DNA of 64,000 bases from CALOBA01 sp942491465 (GCA_942491465.1 CALOBA010000008.1:1-64000); one strand, 5' to 3'; positions 8,355 through 17,328 are shown, counted from the stretch's first letter. Notes: generated from the letters alone by a model not told the origin. Made by a program: numbers and translations.

Positions 8355-9383
8355 CTAGCGTTTGCCCTGCAACAGCGCCTCCGGGTGTCGCTCCAGGTAG
8401 TCCGCAAGCGAGCGCAGGGAGCGGGCGGCGCGGGTGGTCTCGGCGAGCAGGCGCTCCAGCTCGATGCGGGTCGATGAGCCTTTCCCGGCCAGCTCGGTGA
8501 GGGTGCGCATGGCGTTCGCGGCGTCGCCGAGACTCGCGGTGGCGGCGCTGGAGACCCGCGCGACCTCGCCGTCCAGGTTGCGCGCCAGCAGGCCGATGTC
8601 GCTGCTGGTCTGCTCCAGATTGTCCGCCAGGGAGTCGACGCGCGTCTGCAGCTGGCTGGCCAGCTTGGCGTAGGCGAGCAGGGTCTCGTCCGCCTGCCCC
8701 AGCAGCGGCGGCAGGCGGGCATTCAAGCTCGCCATCAGGGCGCTGGTCTCGGTCAGCGTCCGGTCCAGATTACTCAGGCTGCTGCTGGCGTCGCCGGCCT
8801 CCAGCAACTCGCGCACGGCCAGCAGGGTGGCGGTGGTGCCGTCCACCAGCTCGTCGATCTTCAGGTTGCCCAGCATCTCTTCCACGCGGTCGCGGGTGGC
8901 GGCCACGGCGGGGACATAGATGACGTTGCCGTCTTGGGGCAGATCGTCGGGGGCCGGGAGGTCGGGATAGAGTCCGAGCACGACCACGTACTGACCGGTC
9001 ACGAAACTGATGGATTCGAGCCGCGCCCGCAGCCCCTGCTCGTTGACCATCCGGCGCAGCACGACGCGCGGGTCATCGTCCTCGGATTCGCCGAGGACAT
9101 GCACCCGCTGGGGCCAGACCTCGTAGCGGACCGGGATGCGGAAGCTGTCCTTGCCGGCGATGAAGTCCAGATCGATGGCCGTGACCTGGCCGATGGGTAC
9201 GCCTTGGAACTGGACCTGGGCGCCGAGGCTGAGCCCCTGCACGGTGCCGGGAAAGAAGGTGGTCAGGCGCATGCGCTCGCGCATGAAGGCGCCGCTGCCG
9301 AAGACGCCCACGGCCAGCAACAGCAGCAGCAGCGCGCCGAGCACAAAGCTGCCGATGACGGTGGGGTTGCCGCGCTCGCTCAT
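8355..9383 (-). CDS. MCE-domain lipid-transport protein, MlaD type
   Basis: Periplasmic substrate-binding subunit of an MCE lipid transporter, 342 residues. An N-terminal membrane anchor (SFVLGALLLLLLAVGVFGSG, residues 11-30) is followed by an MCE domain (about residues 38-120, FFPGTVQGLSLGAQVQFQGV) and a long helical C-terminal part with repeated Leu/Ser-rich helices. Its ATG overlaps the stop of the ABC ATPase (ATGA), so the two are coupled. No MlaE-type permease is adjacent. Proteins of this type carry phospholipids or other hydrophobic molecules between the membranes; the direction is unknown. Confidence 0.88.
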   Translation of the reverse strand: MSERGNPTVIGSFVLGALLLLLLAVGVFGSGAFMRERMRLTTFFPGTVQGLSLGAQVQFQGVPIGQVTAIDLDFIAGKDSFRIPVRYEVWPQRVHVLGESEDDDPRVVLRRMVNEQGLRARLESISFVTGQYVVVLGLYPDLPAPDDLPQDGNVIYVPAVAATRDRVEEMLGNLKIDELVDGTTATLLAVRELLEAGDASSSLSNLDRTLTETSALMASLNARLPPLLGQADETLLAYAKLASQLQTRVDSLADNLEQTSSDIGLLARNLDGEVARVSSAATASLGDAANAMRTLTELAGKGSSTRIELERLLAETTRAARSLRSLADYLERHPEALLQGKR

Positions 9384-10165
9384 GCCGGGGTCCCGGTCGG
9401 CGATGGTGCCTCACCGCGGGTCAGAAACGCGCGCGCCGGGGCCGGACCCGACGCGCGCAGCCAACCCGGGCTGCCGGTGGCCAGGGCGGTGCGGCCCTCG
9501 GCATCGAGGAAGACGGCGTCGTCGCCGATGGCGAAGATGCTGGCCAGGTCGTGGGTGACCACGACCATGGTCGTGCCCAGGCTGTCGCGCAGCATCAGCA
9601 GCAGCTCGTCGAGGCGCCGACCGCTGAGGGGGTCGAGACCGGCGGAGGGCTCGTCGAAGAACAGGATCTCCGGGTCCAGGGCCATGGCCCGGGCGACGCC
9701 GGCGCGCTTGCGCATGCCGCCGCTGATCTCGGAGGGGTAGTAGTGGCCATAGGCGGCCAGGCCCACCAGGGCGAGCTTGTAGTCCACCAGCTCGTGGATC
9801 TGGGCCGACGTCAGGTCGGTGTACTGCTCCAGCGGCAGGGCGACGTTTTCGGCCAGCGTCATCGAACTCCAGAGGGCGCCGCTCTGGTACATGACGCCGT
9901 TGCCGCGCATCAGTGCGGCGCGGTGCTCGGCGTCCACCTCCCAGAGGCTGTCCTCGCCCATCAGCACCCGGCCCCGCCGCGGCGGCAGCAGCCCGATCAG
10001 ACAGCGCATGACGGTGCTCTTGCCGCAGCCGCTGCCGCCCATGATGATGAAGCAGTCGCCGCGGTGGATGGCGAAGCTGAGATCCTCCAGCACCAGCCGC
10101 CGGTCGTAGCCCAGCGCCAGGCCGTCGACGCGGATGCAGATCGGGCGGCCCTCGGTGTGGCTCAC
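9380..10165 (-). CDS. ABC transporter ATPase, MlaF type
   Basis: ATP-binding subunit of an MCE-type lipid ABC transporter, 261 residues from GTG 10165. Walker A GGSGCGKST, Q-loop with MYQSGALWSSMTLAENVALP (typical of MlaF-like ATPases), signature ISGGMRKRAGVARAMA, Walker B ILFFDEPSAGLDP and the switch His in VVVTHD are all intact. The GTG start overlaps the stop of the symporter gene (GTGA) and its own stop overlaps the start of the MCE gene, so the three genes are translationally linked. The membrane permease expected for such an ATPase is not in the run. Confidence 0.92.
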   Translation of the reverse strand: MSHTEGRPICIRVDGLALGYDRRLVLEDLSFAIHRGDCFIIMGGSGCGKSTVMRCLIGLLPPRRGRVLMGEDSLWEVDAEHRAALMRGNGVMYQSGALWSSMTLAENVALPLEQYTDLTSAQIHELVDYKLALVGLAAYGHYYPSEISGGMRKRAGVARAMALDPEILFFDEPSAGLDPLSGRRLDELLLMLRDSLGTTMVVVTHDLASIFAIGDDAVFLDAEGRTALATGSPGWLRASGPAPARAFLTRGEAPSPTGTPA

Positions 10166-11367
10166 GGCTCGGCCCCGGTGCGGCGGTCCACCACGGCGGC
10201 GACCACCAGGTCGCCCCAGACGTTCAGGGCCGTGATCGGGTAGTCGAAGAAGCGGTCCACCACCAGATAGAGCGCGAGCCAGGTCTGCGGCAGCCCGAGC
10301 AGGTCGAGCATGAAGGCCATCATGGCGATGCCGCCGCCGGGGATGCCGGCGGTGCCGGCGGACGAGGCCATGGTCAGCAGCACGATCAGCAACGCCTGGG
10401 TCAGGCTCAGGTCGGCGCCGGCGAGCTGGGCGATGAAGATCAGCAGGATGGATTGATAGAGCGCCGAGCCGTCCATGTTCAGCGTCGCCCCCAGGGGCAG
10501 CGTGAAGCTGGTGGTGGCCGGGCGCAGGTCGGCGTTGCGCTCCAGCACCTGCTTGCTGACCGGGTAGGTGGCCGAGCTGGAGGCCGTGCTCAGGGCCATC
10601 AGCAGGGCCGGCTGCACCGCGGCCAAGAAGGCCCGTGGCGGGCGCCCGGCCCCGAGCCGCAGCAGCAGCGGCAGGAACACCCCGGCATGCAGCAGCGCCG
10701 CCAGCGCCACCGCCCAGACGAAGGCGTGCAGCTGCAGCACGGCCCCCCAGTCCATATCCGCCAGACTGGCATAGACCAGACCCAAGACGCCCACCGGGGC
10801 CAGGGCCAGGATCATCTTCAGCAGGGCCATCAGCAGCGCATTGCCGGCCTCGGCCAGGTCGAGCAGGGGGCCGCGGTGGCTCGCCCCCAGGGTGCGCGAG
10901 GCCAGGCCCGCGGCGATGGCGACGACGACGATATGCAGGATATTGCCGTCGGCCATGGAGGCGATCAGGTTGGTCGGGATCAGCCGCTCGATGAACAGGG
11001 CCAGACTGAAGCCGGCAGCGCCGGCGTCCACGGCGACGGGGGCCATCAGCGTGGTGGGCAGGTCCCGAGACCAGGCCCAGCCGAGCAGCGTGCCCAGGGT
11101 CGCCGCCACCGCCGAGGTCAGCAGGTACAACAGCAGCGTCGCGGCGCCGAGCCGGCGCAGCCCGGCGCCGCCGGCCAGGGCGGCGTAGACCGAGACCAGG
11201 ATCAGCGGCAGGATCAACAGCTTGAGCAGCGACAGGAAGATGTCGCCGATCCAGCCGATCCAACCCGCGCCGGCGGGCCAGGCCCAGGCCAGCAGCACCC
11301 CGAGCAGTAGGCCGACGGGTACCGAGTAGAGCCGGTGCAGGATGGGCTGTGGATTGTTGCTGGTCAT
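10162..11367 (-). CDS. Dicarboxylate/amino acid:cation symporter (SDF family)
   Basis: Secondary transporter of the DAACS/SDF family (GltP/DctA-like), 401 residues from ATG 11367. About eight hydrophobic segments are visible plus the two re-entrant-loop hallmarks: a Ser-rich motif STASSSATYPVSK and the substrate/Na+ region LGATLNMDGSALYQ, followed by SSAGTAGIPGGGIAMM. It probably imports C4-dicarboxylates, glutamate or a related anion with Na+ or H+. It overlaps its neighbours by 4 bases on both sides. Its coupling to a lipid-type ABC ATPase is unusual. Confidence 0.9.
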   Translation of the reverse strand: MTSNNPQPILHRLYSVPVGLLLGVLLAWAWPAGAGWIGWIGDIFLSLLKLLILPLILVSVYAALAGGAGLRRLGAATLLLYLLTSAVAATLGTLLGWAWSRDLPTTLMAPVAVDAGAAGFSLALFIERLIPTNLIASMADGNILHIVVVAIAAGLASRTLGASHRGPLLDLAEAGNALLMALLKMILALAPVGVLGLVYASLADMDWGAVLQLHAFVWAVALAALLHAGVFLPLLLRLGAGRPPRAFLAAVQPALLMALSTASSSATYPVSKQVLERNADLRPATTSFTLPLGATLNMDGSALYQSILLIFIAQLAGADLSLTQALLIVLLTMASSAGTAGIPGGGIAMMAFMLDLLGLPQTWLALYLVVDRFFDYPITALNVWGDLVVAAVVDRRTGAEP

Positions 11368-12488
11368 CGGTTGCCGGGGGTCACCAGGCTCGCCCCCAAA
11401 ATCGATAAACCGTCCCGCAACGCGACCCCAGGCCGGGCCGGCCCGCGCTGATCGACGCTGCGCAGGCTCAGGAACGGCCCGTCGAACGGCGACGGATGCG
11501 CCACGGGCTGCCGCCCCAGGTGCTGCATCAGGCGGTCGATCATCTGCTTCTGGGTCTCCAGGTGCCCGTGCTGGGCCTCGATGTTGTAGTAGTCGCCCAA
11601 GCGGTTGGCGGCGACATAGTCGGACATGGAGCAGTCGAAGTTGCGGTCGGTGACCTGCTTGTAGACGACGTTCAGACCGAGCCGGCCCAGGCTGGCGACG
11701 ATTCGCCGTGCCTCGGGGTTGGCGGGGTAGGGGGTGCGCCCGGCGATGAAGACCAGGTTGTCCTCGTCGGCCAGGTCGCCGCTGGCCTTGGCGGCCGGGA
11801 AATGCCAGTGGTCGCGCTGGCGCAGGTACAGCGACAGGTTGCCGCGCCCGCCGTTGCCGTACCAGCCGTCGGAATTGTTGTGCAGCGCCAGATAGGGCAG
11901 TGGGCCATTGGGCCGGTAGTGGCGCAGCAGCGCCTTGGTGAACTTCGGTGCCGGCCGGCGCTGGGCGCTGCAACGGGCGGATTCGGCCCGGGTGCGGCTG
12001 AAGTTGCGGTTCGGGTCCTGGCCGCGGACGCTGCGATCACCGCCGTTTTGGATGGCGACGAAGCCGCCGCCATAGGTGCGCACGGCATGGATGGCCGCGC
12101 CGAAGGCCGCGTCCTCGTTGTCGTGGGGCAGGACCCAGAACGGCCCCGGGTGCTGCGGGTCTTCGATCAGATTGAGGCGCCAGCGAAACGGCCCTTCGCG
12201 CACCTGCTGTCGGCGCCAGCACAGGCCGCCGGCGCGGATCTGCGCCTGGTGGCGGCGCACATCGGCACTGTCGGAGCCGGCCGGGTCCAGGCAGCCGGAC
12301 GGACCCTTCGACATCACCGGTTGCAGCCGGGCCGGGCTGTCGGGGGCGTCGGCGCCGGCGGTCGGCAGCCAGCAGCCGAGCAGCGCCATGGCGATCACGA
12401 TGGGACCCACGCGCCGACGGCGCACCCAAGCGCGCCGGCGCGCGGACTGGAGAAGGAAAAGCGGCGTTGCAACCGGGAAGACGACCAT
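11364..12488 (-). CDS. M14-like zinc carboxypeptidase/amidase, exported
   Basis: 374 residues from ATG 12488, which overlaps the stop of the MurE-like gene by one base (TGATG). A hydrophobic segment with the possible lipobox LLGC lies near residues 35-40, so it may be a periplasmic lipoprotein with an internal true start. M14-type metal and catalytic residues can be traced: HxxE in LPHDNED, an NR motif in GQDPNRNFS, a later His in YLALHNNSDGW and Glu in YYNIEAQHGH. M14 members such as MpaA cleave gamma-D-Glu-mDAP bonds; that role is inferred from the neighbouring MurE-like ligase and DapB. Substrate unproven. Confidence 0.65.
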   Translation of the reverse strand: MVVFPVATPLFLLQSARRRAWVRRRRVGPIVIAMALLGCWLPTAGADAPDSPARLQPVMSKGPSGCLDPAGSDSADVRRHQAQIRAGGLCWRRQQVREGPFRWRLNLIEDPQHPGPFWVLPHDNEDAAFGAAIHAVRTYGGGFVAIQNGGDRSVRGQDPNRNFSRTRAESARCSAQRRPAPKFTKALLRHYRPNGPLPYLALHNNSDGWYGNGGRGNLSLYLRQRDHWHFPAAKASGDLADEDNLVFIAGRTPYPANPEARRIVASLGRLGLNVVYKQVTDRNFDCSMSDYVAANRLGDYYNIEAQHGHLETQKQMIDRLMQHLGRQPVAHPSPFDGPFLSLRSVDQRGPARPGVALRDGLSILGASLVTPGNR

Positions 12489-13954
12489 CAGCCCCAGCCC
12501 AGGCGCGCGATGTTGGCCGCCACCTGCTCGGCGTCGCTGTAGGGCTCCTTGACGCCGTTGCGGTCGAGATAGGGCTCGGGGCCCTTGCCGGCGATCAGTG
12601 CGATCCAGGGCTCGCTTTGCGGCTGCGCCGCGAGCTGGTCGAACAGGCTGGCGATGGCCTCGCGGCGGTCGACGACCACCTGATGGGCCTTGCGGCCGAT
12701 GCCGGGCAGGATGTCGTTGATGATGGCCTCCGGCGCCTCGAAGCGCGGGTTGTCCGAGGTGATGATGATGCGCTCGGACCAGCGCGCCGCCGCCGTACCC
12801 ATGGCCGGGCGCTTGCCCCGATCGCGGTCACCGCCGCAGCCGAACAGCGTTGCCACCCGCGCGGCGGGAAAGGCGCCGCGGACCGCCGAGAGCAGGTTGT
12901 CGAGGGCGTCGGGGGTGTGGGCGAAGTCGATGACGATGGTGCGGTTGCCGCAGACGCGGCAGTCGAAGCGACCGGGGACCGGTGTCAGTGCCCGCCAGGG
13001 TGCTGGCTGGTCGGGGGTCGCCGGGGCCAGGTCGTCGGCCATGGCGGTGGCGATGGCCAGATTGGCGCGGTTGTAGTCCAGGGCCAGGAACGGCCGCTGG
13101 GCAATGGCGGCGGGCGGCAGCGCGGGCAACGGCAGCAGGCGCAGCGCCGTCGGCGGCTCGGGCAGGGCTCGCAGCCGCTGGGCCAGGGCGGTGCTGGTGC
13201 TGTAGAGCCGGGCGTCGGGGGCGAGCAGCTGGAGGATGCGGGCCTTGGCGGCGAAGTAGGCGGCCTCGGTGCGGTGATAGTCCAGGTGGTCGCGGGTGAA
13301 GTTGGTCCAGCCGGCGCTGGCCAGCCGCAGCCCGTGCACGCGGCCCTGGTGCAGCGCATGGCTGCTGATCTCCATGACCACGCAGTCGATTTGGTCGCGA
13401 TGGCGATGCAGCAGGCGGCGCAGCTCCAGGTAGGGCGGGGAGGTGAAGCCGGTATCGCCGCCCTTGACCCCATCGATGAACAGGCCGAGGGTGCCGATGC
13501 TCAAGACCCGTTGACCGCGCGCGCGCAGCAGCGCCTCGAGGTACTTGATGGTCGAGGTCTTGCCGTTGGTGCCGGTGACGCCGGCGATGGGCAGGCGCGA
13601 GAAGTCCATCGGCAAGGCGACGTCGCAGAGCCGCTGCAACGTCTCGTCCCAGCGCCCCGGCCCGGTGACGTAGACCGCCTTGTGGGCGAGCTGCTCCAGG
13701 CCGGCCATGGGCCGATTGACCAGCAGCGCGCCGAACCGGCCGTCGGCCAGGTAGCGGCGGACCAGCTCGGCGTCGGAACGGCCGTCGTCATGGCGCTGAA
13801 ACAGCAGGATGGAGCCGGGGTCGCAGGCGTCGGCGCGCCATTGCAGGTTGTCGAGCCGGTGCGGGTCCAGGCCGGCGGGCTCGTGGCGCGAGGCCAGCTC
13901 GAGCCCGTCCAGGACCCGGTGCAGCGCCGGCGCGGGGGTGGCGGCGGGGCTCAT
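12488..13954 (-). CDS. MurE-like Mur ligase
   Basis: ATP-dependent amide ligase of the Mur family, 488 residues. P-loop GVTGTNGKTST, the ISSHAL motif, GWTNFTRDHLDYH and VIDFAHTPDALDNLL are all present, and TSDNPRFE carries the DNPR motif that in MurE selects meso-diaminopimelate. The N-terminal domain departs from housekeeping MurE and the gene is not in a dcw cluster, so it may be a divergent paralogue adding mDAP to a different acceptor. It lies 45 bases downstream of dapB and overlaps an M14-like hydrolase. Housekeeping MurE is the alternative if no second copy exists. Confidence 0.85.
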   Translation of the reverse strand: MSPAATPAPALHRVLDGLELASRHEPAGLDPHRLDNLQWRADACDPGSILLFQRHDDGRSDAELVRRYLADGRFGALLVNRPMAGLEQLAHKAVYVTGPGRWDETLQRLCDVALPMDFSRLPIAGVTGTNGKTSTIKYLEALLRARGQRVLSIGTLGLFIDGVKGGDTGFTSPPYLELRRLLHRHRDQIDCVVMEISSHALHQGRVHGLRLASAGWTNFTRDHLDYHRTEAAYFAAKARILQLLAPDARLYSTSTALAQRLRALPEPPTALRLLPLPALPPAAIAQRPFLALDYNRANLAIATAMADDLAPATPDQPAPWRALTPVPGRFDCRVCGNRTIVIDFAHTPDALDNLLSAVRGAFPAARVATLFGCGGDRDRGKRPAMGTAAARWSERIIITSDNPRFEAPEAIINDILPGIGRKAHQVVVDRREAIASLFDQLAAQPQSEPWIALIAGKGPEPYLDRNGVKEPYSDAEQVAANIARLGWG

Positions 13955-13999
13955 GGGCGCAGGGCGCTGGGGCCGCGGCGACGACCCGGGCTGCGGGGG

Positions 14000-14815
14000 T
14001 CAAAGCTCGCGCAGGCCGAGCACGTCCTGCATGTCGAACTGCCCGCGCTCGTGGGCCATGATCCAGCCGGCGGCGCGGGCGGCGCCGCGGGCGAAGGTCA
14101 TGCGGCTGCTGGCCTTGTGGGCGATCTCGACGCGTTCGCCGTCGGCGGCGAGCCAGACGCTGTGCTCCCCCACCACGTCGCCGGCGCGGATGGTGGAGAA
14201 GCCGATGGTGCTGCGCTCGCGCGGGCCGGTGTGGCCGTGGCGACCGTAGCTGGCCACGGCGTCCAGGTCCCGGCCGAGGGCGGCGGCGACGACTTCGCCC
14301 ATGCGCAGCGCGGTGCCGGAGGGGGCGTCGACCTTGTGGCGGTGATGGGCCTCGACGATCTCCACGTCCACGTCGTCCCCCATGACCCGCGCCGCCAGGT
14401 CCAGCAGCTTGAAGCAGAGGTTGACGCCGACGCTCATGTTCGGCGCATACACCAGCCCGATATCGATGGCCGCCTCGGTGAGGCTGTCGCGCTGGCGCGG
14501 CGACAGGCCGGTGGTGCCGATCACCATGTGTCGGCCGGCGTCGCGGCACAGGCCGACGTGATCCATGGTCGCCGCCGGCGTGGTGAAGTCGATCAATACG
14601 TCGAAGTCCGCCAGCACCTCCGCCAGCTCCGGCCGCACCGGCGCCCCGACCCGACCGATACCGGCGAGTTCGCCGGCATCGACACCCACCAGGCCGCTGT
14701 CCTCCAGATCGGTCGCCGCCGCTACCCGCAGACCGTCGGTCTGATGCACGGCCTGGACCAGCGTGCGGCCCATGCGTCCGCCGGCCCCGGCGATCGCTAC
14801 TCGGATATCTGCCAT
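14000..14815 (-). CDS. dapB: 4-Hydroxy-tetrahydrodipicolinate reductase
   Basis: Cytosolic NAD(P)H-dependent step of the lysine/meso-diaminopimelate pathway. 271 residues, family-typical. The dinucleotide-binding motif IAGAGGRMGRTL is at the N-terminus; the catalytic signature EAHHRHKVDAPSGTAL, the GTTG motif and PNMSVGVNL are intact. It leads the minus-strand run dapB, MurE-like, M14-like, supplying the mDAP those proteins would use. Confidence 0.97.
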   Translation of the reverse strand: MADIRVAIAGAGGRMGRTLVQAVHQTDGLRVAAATDLEDSGLVGVDAGELAGIGRVGAPVRPELAEVLADFDVLIDFTTPAATMDHVGLCRDAGRHMVIGTTGLSPRQRDSLTEAAIDIGLVYAPNMSVGVNLCFKLLDLAARVMGDDVDVEIVEAHHRHKVDAPSGTALRMGEVVAAALGRDLDAVASYGRHGHTGPRERSTIGFSTIRAGDVVGEHSVWLAADGERVEIAHKASSRMTFARGAARAAGWIMAHERGQFDMQDVLGLREL

Positions 14816-14954
14816 GTTGTTCTCCTCATCGTGTCACTCAGCATTTGGCCGCAAAGATACCTGAGCGGGGGCGCGGGGAGAAGCCTTGGCGGTGGTTTGG
14901 CCGGGGCGGGTTGGCATTCTGATGCTGAATGGAGGACGCGAAGGTCGCTCGCGC

Positions 14955-15848
14955 CTAGGACTGCATGGCCTGGAGCAACCCCGCCACGATCGGCTCGGCG
15001 TAGCGGATCGGCAGCGAGTAGTGCCCCTCGCCGGGGCGGACGCTCAGGTCGGCCCGCCGCAGATGGGCCGCATACCACTGAGCGTGGGCGAGCGGCACGG
15101 TGCCGTCTGCCTCGCCGTGCCAGATGGCGACGGGGCGGTCGATCTCGGCGAAGGGCAGGTTCCAGTGCTTGGCGTAGATCCGCAGCTCGGCGCGCGGGCC
15201 GCGGGCGCCATGCTGCATGGCGTCCTCGATGGTCGCGTTCAGGATCAGTGCGTTGTCCCCATCGGCCAGCGCGGCGCGGTCGCTGGCCGGCGCCGTCAAG
15301 CTGCGGAAGTGCCCCGTCATCTGCGGCCAGTGCAGCAGCACCGCCGCCGTCGGCGCCCCGTAGGCCAGCTCCGCCAGCCAGGGCAGGTGTGCGCCGACGC
15401 CGAGCGCGGTGCGCACCGGCAGCCGCATCGCCGCCAGCACCTCGGGCAGGTAGATCGGTCCCAGCGGGCAGACCAGCGTGGTCGCCGCCACCCGCGCACC
15501 GAGCCGCCAGTTGCAGGCCAGCGCATAGGGTCCGCCGCCGGAGACGCCGATCACCCCGAAACGATCGATCCCCAGGTGGTCCGCCAGCGCCGCGGCGTCG
15601 TCGGGCCAGCCGGTCAGCCGCCGCCCGGCGAGCTGATCCGAACCGCCGAAGCCGGGCCGGTCGGGGGCGATGATGCGCGCTGCGCAGGCCCGGGCCGCCG
15701 TCTGCAGCAGCTCGGCCTCGCGCCCGGAGCTGGGGAAGCCGTGGCAGTAGAGCACCGGCGTCCCGTCCGGTGCGCCGTATTCGTACCAGGCCAGGCGGCG
15801 GCCGTCGGCCAGGCGCAGCGATCGGCGCTCGGCAGTGGTTGAGGTCAT
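14955..15848 (-). CDS. Alpha/beta hydrolase
   Basis: 297 residues from ATG 15848, chosen over ATG 15854 because GGAG is then correctly spaced. The oxyanion region YCHGFPSSGREAELL, the nucleophile elbow GVSGGGPYAL (Ser), an acidic residue in IWHGEADGTVP and a terminal His in GEGHYSLP give a full catalytic triad. Substrate unknown. It stands alone between dapB and a 98-bp mobile repeat. Confidence 0.85.
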   Translation of the reverse strand: MTSTTAERRSLRLADGRRLAWYEYGAPDGTPVLYCHGFPSSGREAELLQTAARACAARIIAPDRPGFGGSDQLAGRRLTGWPDDAAALADHLGIDRFGVIGVSGGGPYALACNWRLGARVAATTLVCPLGPIYLPEVLAAMRLPVRTALGVGAHLPWLAELAYGAPTAAVLLHWPQMTGHFRSLTAPASDRAALADGDNALILNATIEDAMQHGARGPRAELRIYAKHWNLPFAEIDRPVAIWHGEADGTVPLAHAQWYAAHLRRADLSVRPGEGHYSLPIRYAEPIVAGLLQAMQS

Positions 15849-15956
15849 GGGCATCGTCTCCTGCTTGGATGAGCGCAGCGCATCAGCCGACGCGGCTGGG
15901 CAATTTACGCCTGGTTGTTCAATCGGGTGCATTAGCCTGAACAATGCGGTTTTCCG

Positions 15957-15990
15957 TGTAGGTCGGGTTGTGCTGCGCCAATCCGACCCA
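15957..15990. repeat. REP-like palindrome
   Basis: GTCGGGTTG and its near-complement CAATCCGACC face each other across a short loop. A related unit is readable near 23514-23541 (CGGGTTTGG, loop, CCAACCCG). Both sit in intergenic sequence. Confidence 0.45.
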
Positions 15991-16015
15991 CAGCGAATAC
16001 TTGCACGGTCGCTAA

Positions 16016-16113
16016 GGATCGATTCAAAAACAAGTGGTGCAGACGCCCGCTCGCTGAGCCTTTGGATTGGCCGTTTCGTCGTTGCGTCTGCACCACTTGT
16101 TTCTGAACCTTGA
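16016..16113 (+). mobile_element. 98-bp palindromic element, copy 1 (target repeat CTAA)
   Basis: First of four copies. Near-complementary arms of about 26 bp (GTTCAGAAACAAGTGG and its complement) enclose a loop of about 35 bases. CTAA at 16012-16015 and at 16114-16117 flanks it as a 4-bp direct repeat. This copy is the most diverged (GATTCAAAAACAAG in the left arm). It lies between the alpha/beta hydrolase gene and the Fe-S protein gene. Confidence 0.85.
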
Positions 16114-16140
16114 CTAAGAGCATCCGGCGGTGACGGCGGT

Positions 16141-17328
16141 TCAAGGCCGCCGCCGCAGCCGCCCCAGGCCGCGCCGCAGCCCCTCGGTGACATAGGGCAG
16201 CAGCCGCCCCTTCTCCCAGAGCTTGTGGGCAAACAGCCGGTTGCGGTCCTTGGGCGGTGGGCGATGGTTGGGGCGGGGGACCAGGGTCAGGGCATCGCGC
16301 TCGCAGGCCGGCAGGCAGGCGCCGCAGCCCAGGCAGACGCGGCTGTCGACCGCGGCCCAGCGTTGCCCCTTCGGCAGGTCGCGGGCGGCGTCGGCCAGGC
16401 CGATGCATTTGGCGTTGCAGGCGCGCAGGCATTCGCCGCAGTAGTCGCAGCGCTCCGGGTCGATCTCGGCCAGGAACGGCGTCTTGGCGATGCCGTCCTC
16501 GAAGCCGGACTGCACACCGTGCAACAGCTCGCAGCAGCAGCGGCAGCAGTTGCACAGGAACGACGGGTGCTCGCGGATATTGTCGGTGACATGGGTCAGG
16601 CCCAGCGCGCGGGCCTGGTCGAGGATGGCCAGCATCTGCTCGAGGCTGCGCTCCTCGGCGAAGCCACGGCGGACCAGGAAGCGCGCCCCCTCGCCGAGGA
16701 CCATGCAGATCTCATCCACCGGTGCGCCCTGCTTGCAGGTCTTGCCTTCGTGGGCCTTCTTGTGGCGGCAGAAGCAGGTGGTGACGGCCAGAAAGTCGGC
16801 ATCGCGCAGGATGGCGCGGGCGTCTTCCCAAGGCGTCACCCGCGAGCTGACCGGGACCTTGTCCGCGTAGGCCAACGCGCGGGTCAGCGGCCAACGCCCG
16901 CCGAAGAACTCCCCGGCCTGGCCGTCCCTGCCGTTCTCCTGCATGTACTCCGACATCAGCCGCGCCAGCTCGGCCTGGGGCAGGTCGTCGCGGGCACGCA
17001 TAAAGCTGAATTCGAAGAAGCCGATCAATCCGGGCAGGAGCAGGTAGAAGGTCTGGCCGTTGTAGGGCAGGTCCATGACCAGGCCCTTGTTGGCCATGGA
17101 CTCCAGCACCCCGTCCAGCTCCGTCGCCGGCAGGCCGGTGCGCGCCAGCAACTCGTCGAAGGTCGCCTCGGTGAGCGGGAATTGGGCGGCCACGGCGGCC
17201 TCGCGCGGCTCGAACAACAGCTCCAGTATCCGGCGCAGCTTCGGGCTGTCCACAAGCCCCACCGGGAAGCGATTGAGCCGGTCGATCAGCGGGACCAGCG
17301 AGGATTTGGTGCTTAGCAGGTGTCCCAC
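16141..17328 (-). CDS. Cys-rich 4Fe-4S ferredoxin-domain protein
   Basis: 395 residues from GTG 17328, which has GGAGG five bases upstream. The N-terminal half looks like a winged-helix module (PLTEATFDELLARTGLPATE). The middle has unusual Cys clusters (CFCRHKKAHEGKTC and CNCCRCCCELL), and the C-terminus has two bacterial-type 4Fe-4S motifs (CDYCGECLRACNAKC and CLGCGACLPAC). It probably carries two 4Fe-4S clusters and possibly a third metal site. Redox partner unknown; no oxidoreductase subunits are adjacent. Confidence 0.8.
   Translation of the reverse strand: MGHLLSTKSSLVPLIDRLNRFPVGLVDSPKLRRILELLFEPREAAVAAQFPLTEATFDELLARTGLPATELDGVLESMANKGLVMDLPYNGQTFYLLLPGLIGFFEFSFMRARDDLPQAELARLMSEYMQENGRDGQAGEFFGGRWPLTRALAYADKVPVSSRVTPWEDARAILRDADFLAVTTCFCRHKKAHEGKTCKQGAPVDEICMVLGEGARFLVRRGFAEERSLEQMLAILDQARALGLTHVTDNIREHPSFLCNCCRCCCELLHGVQSGFEDGIAKTPFLAEIDPERCDYCGECLRACNAKCIGLADAARDLPKGQRWAAVDSRVCLGCGACLPACERDALTLVPRPNHRPPPKDRNRLFAHKLWEKGRLLPYVTEGLRRGLGRLRRRP

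Noticed and set aside
12467..15673. 1068-codon plus-strand frame over murE-like, dapB and hydrolase genes
   Set aside because: Three well-supported minus-strand genes explain the sequence; the frame has no recognisable domain.
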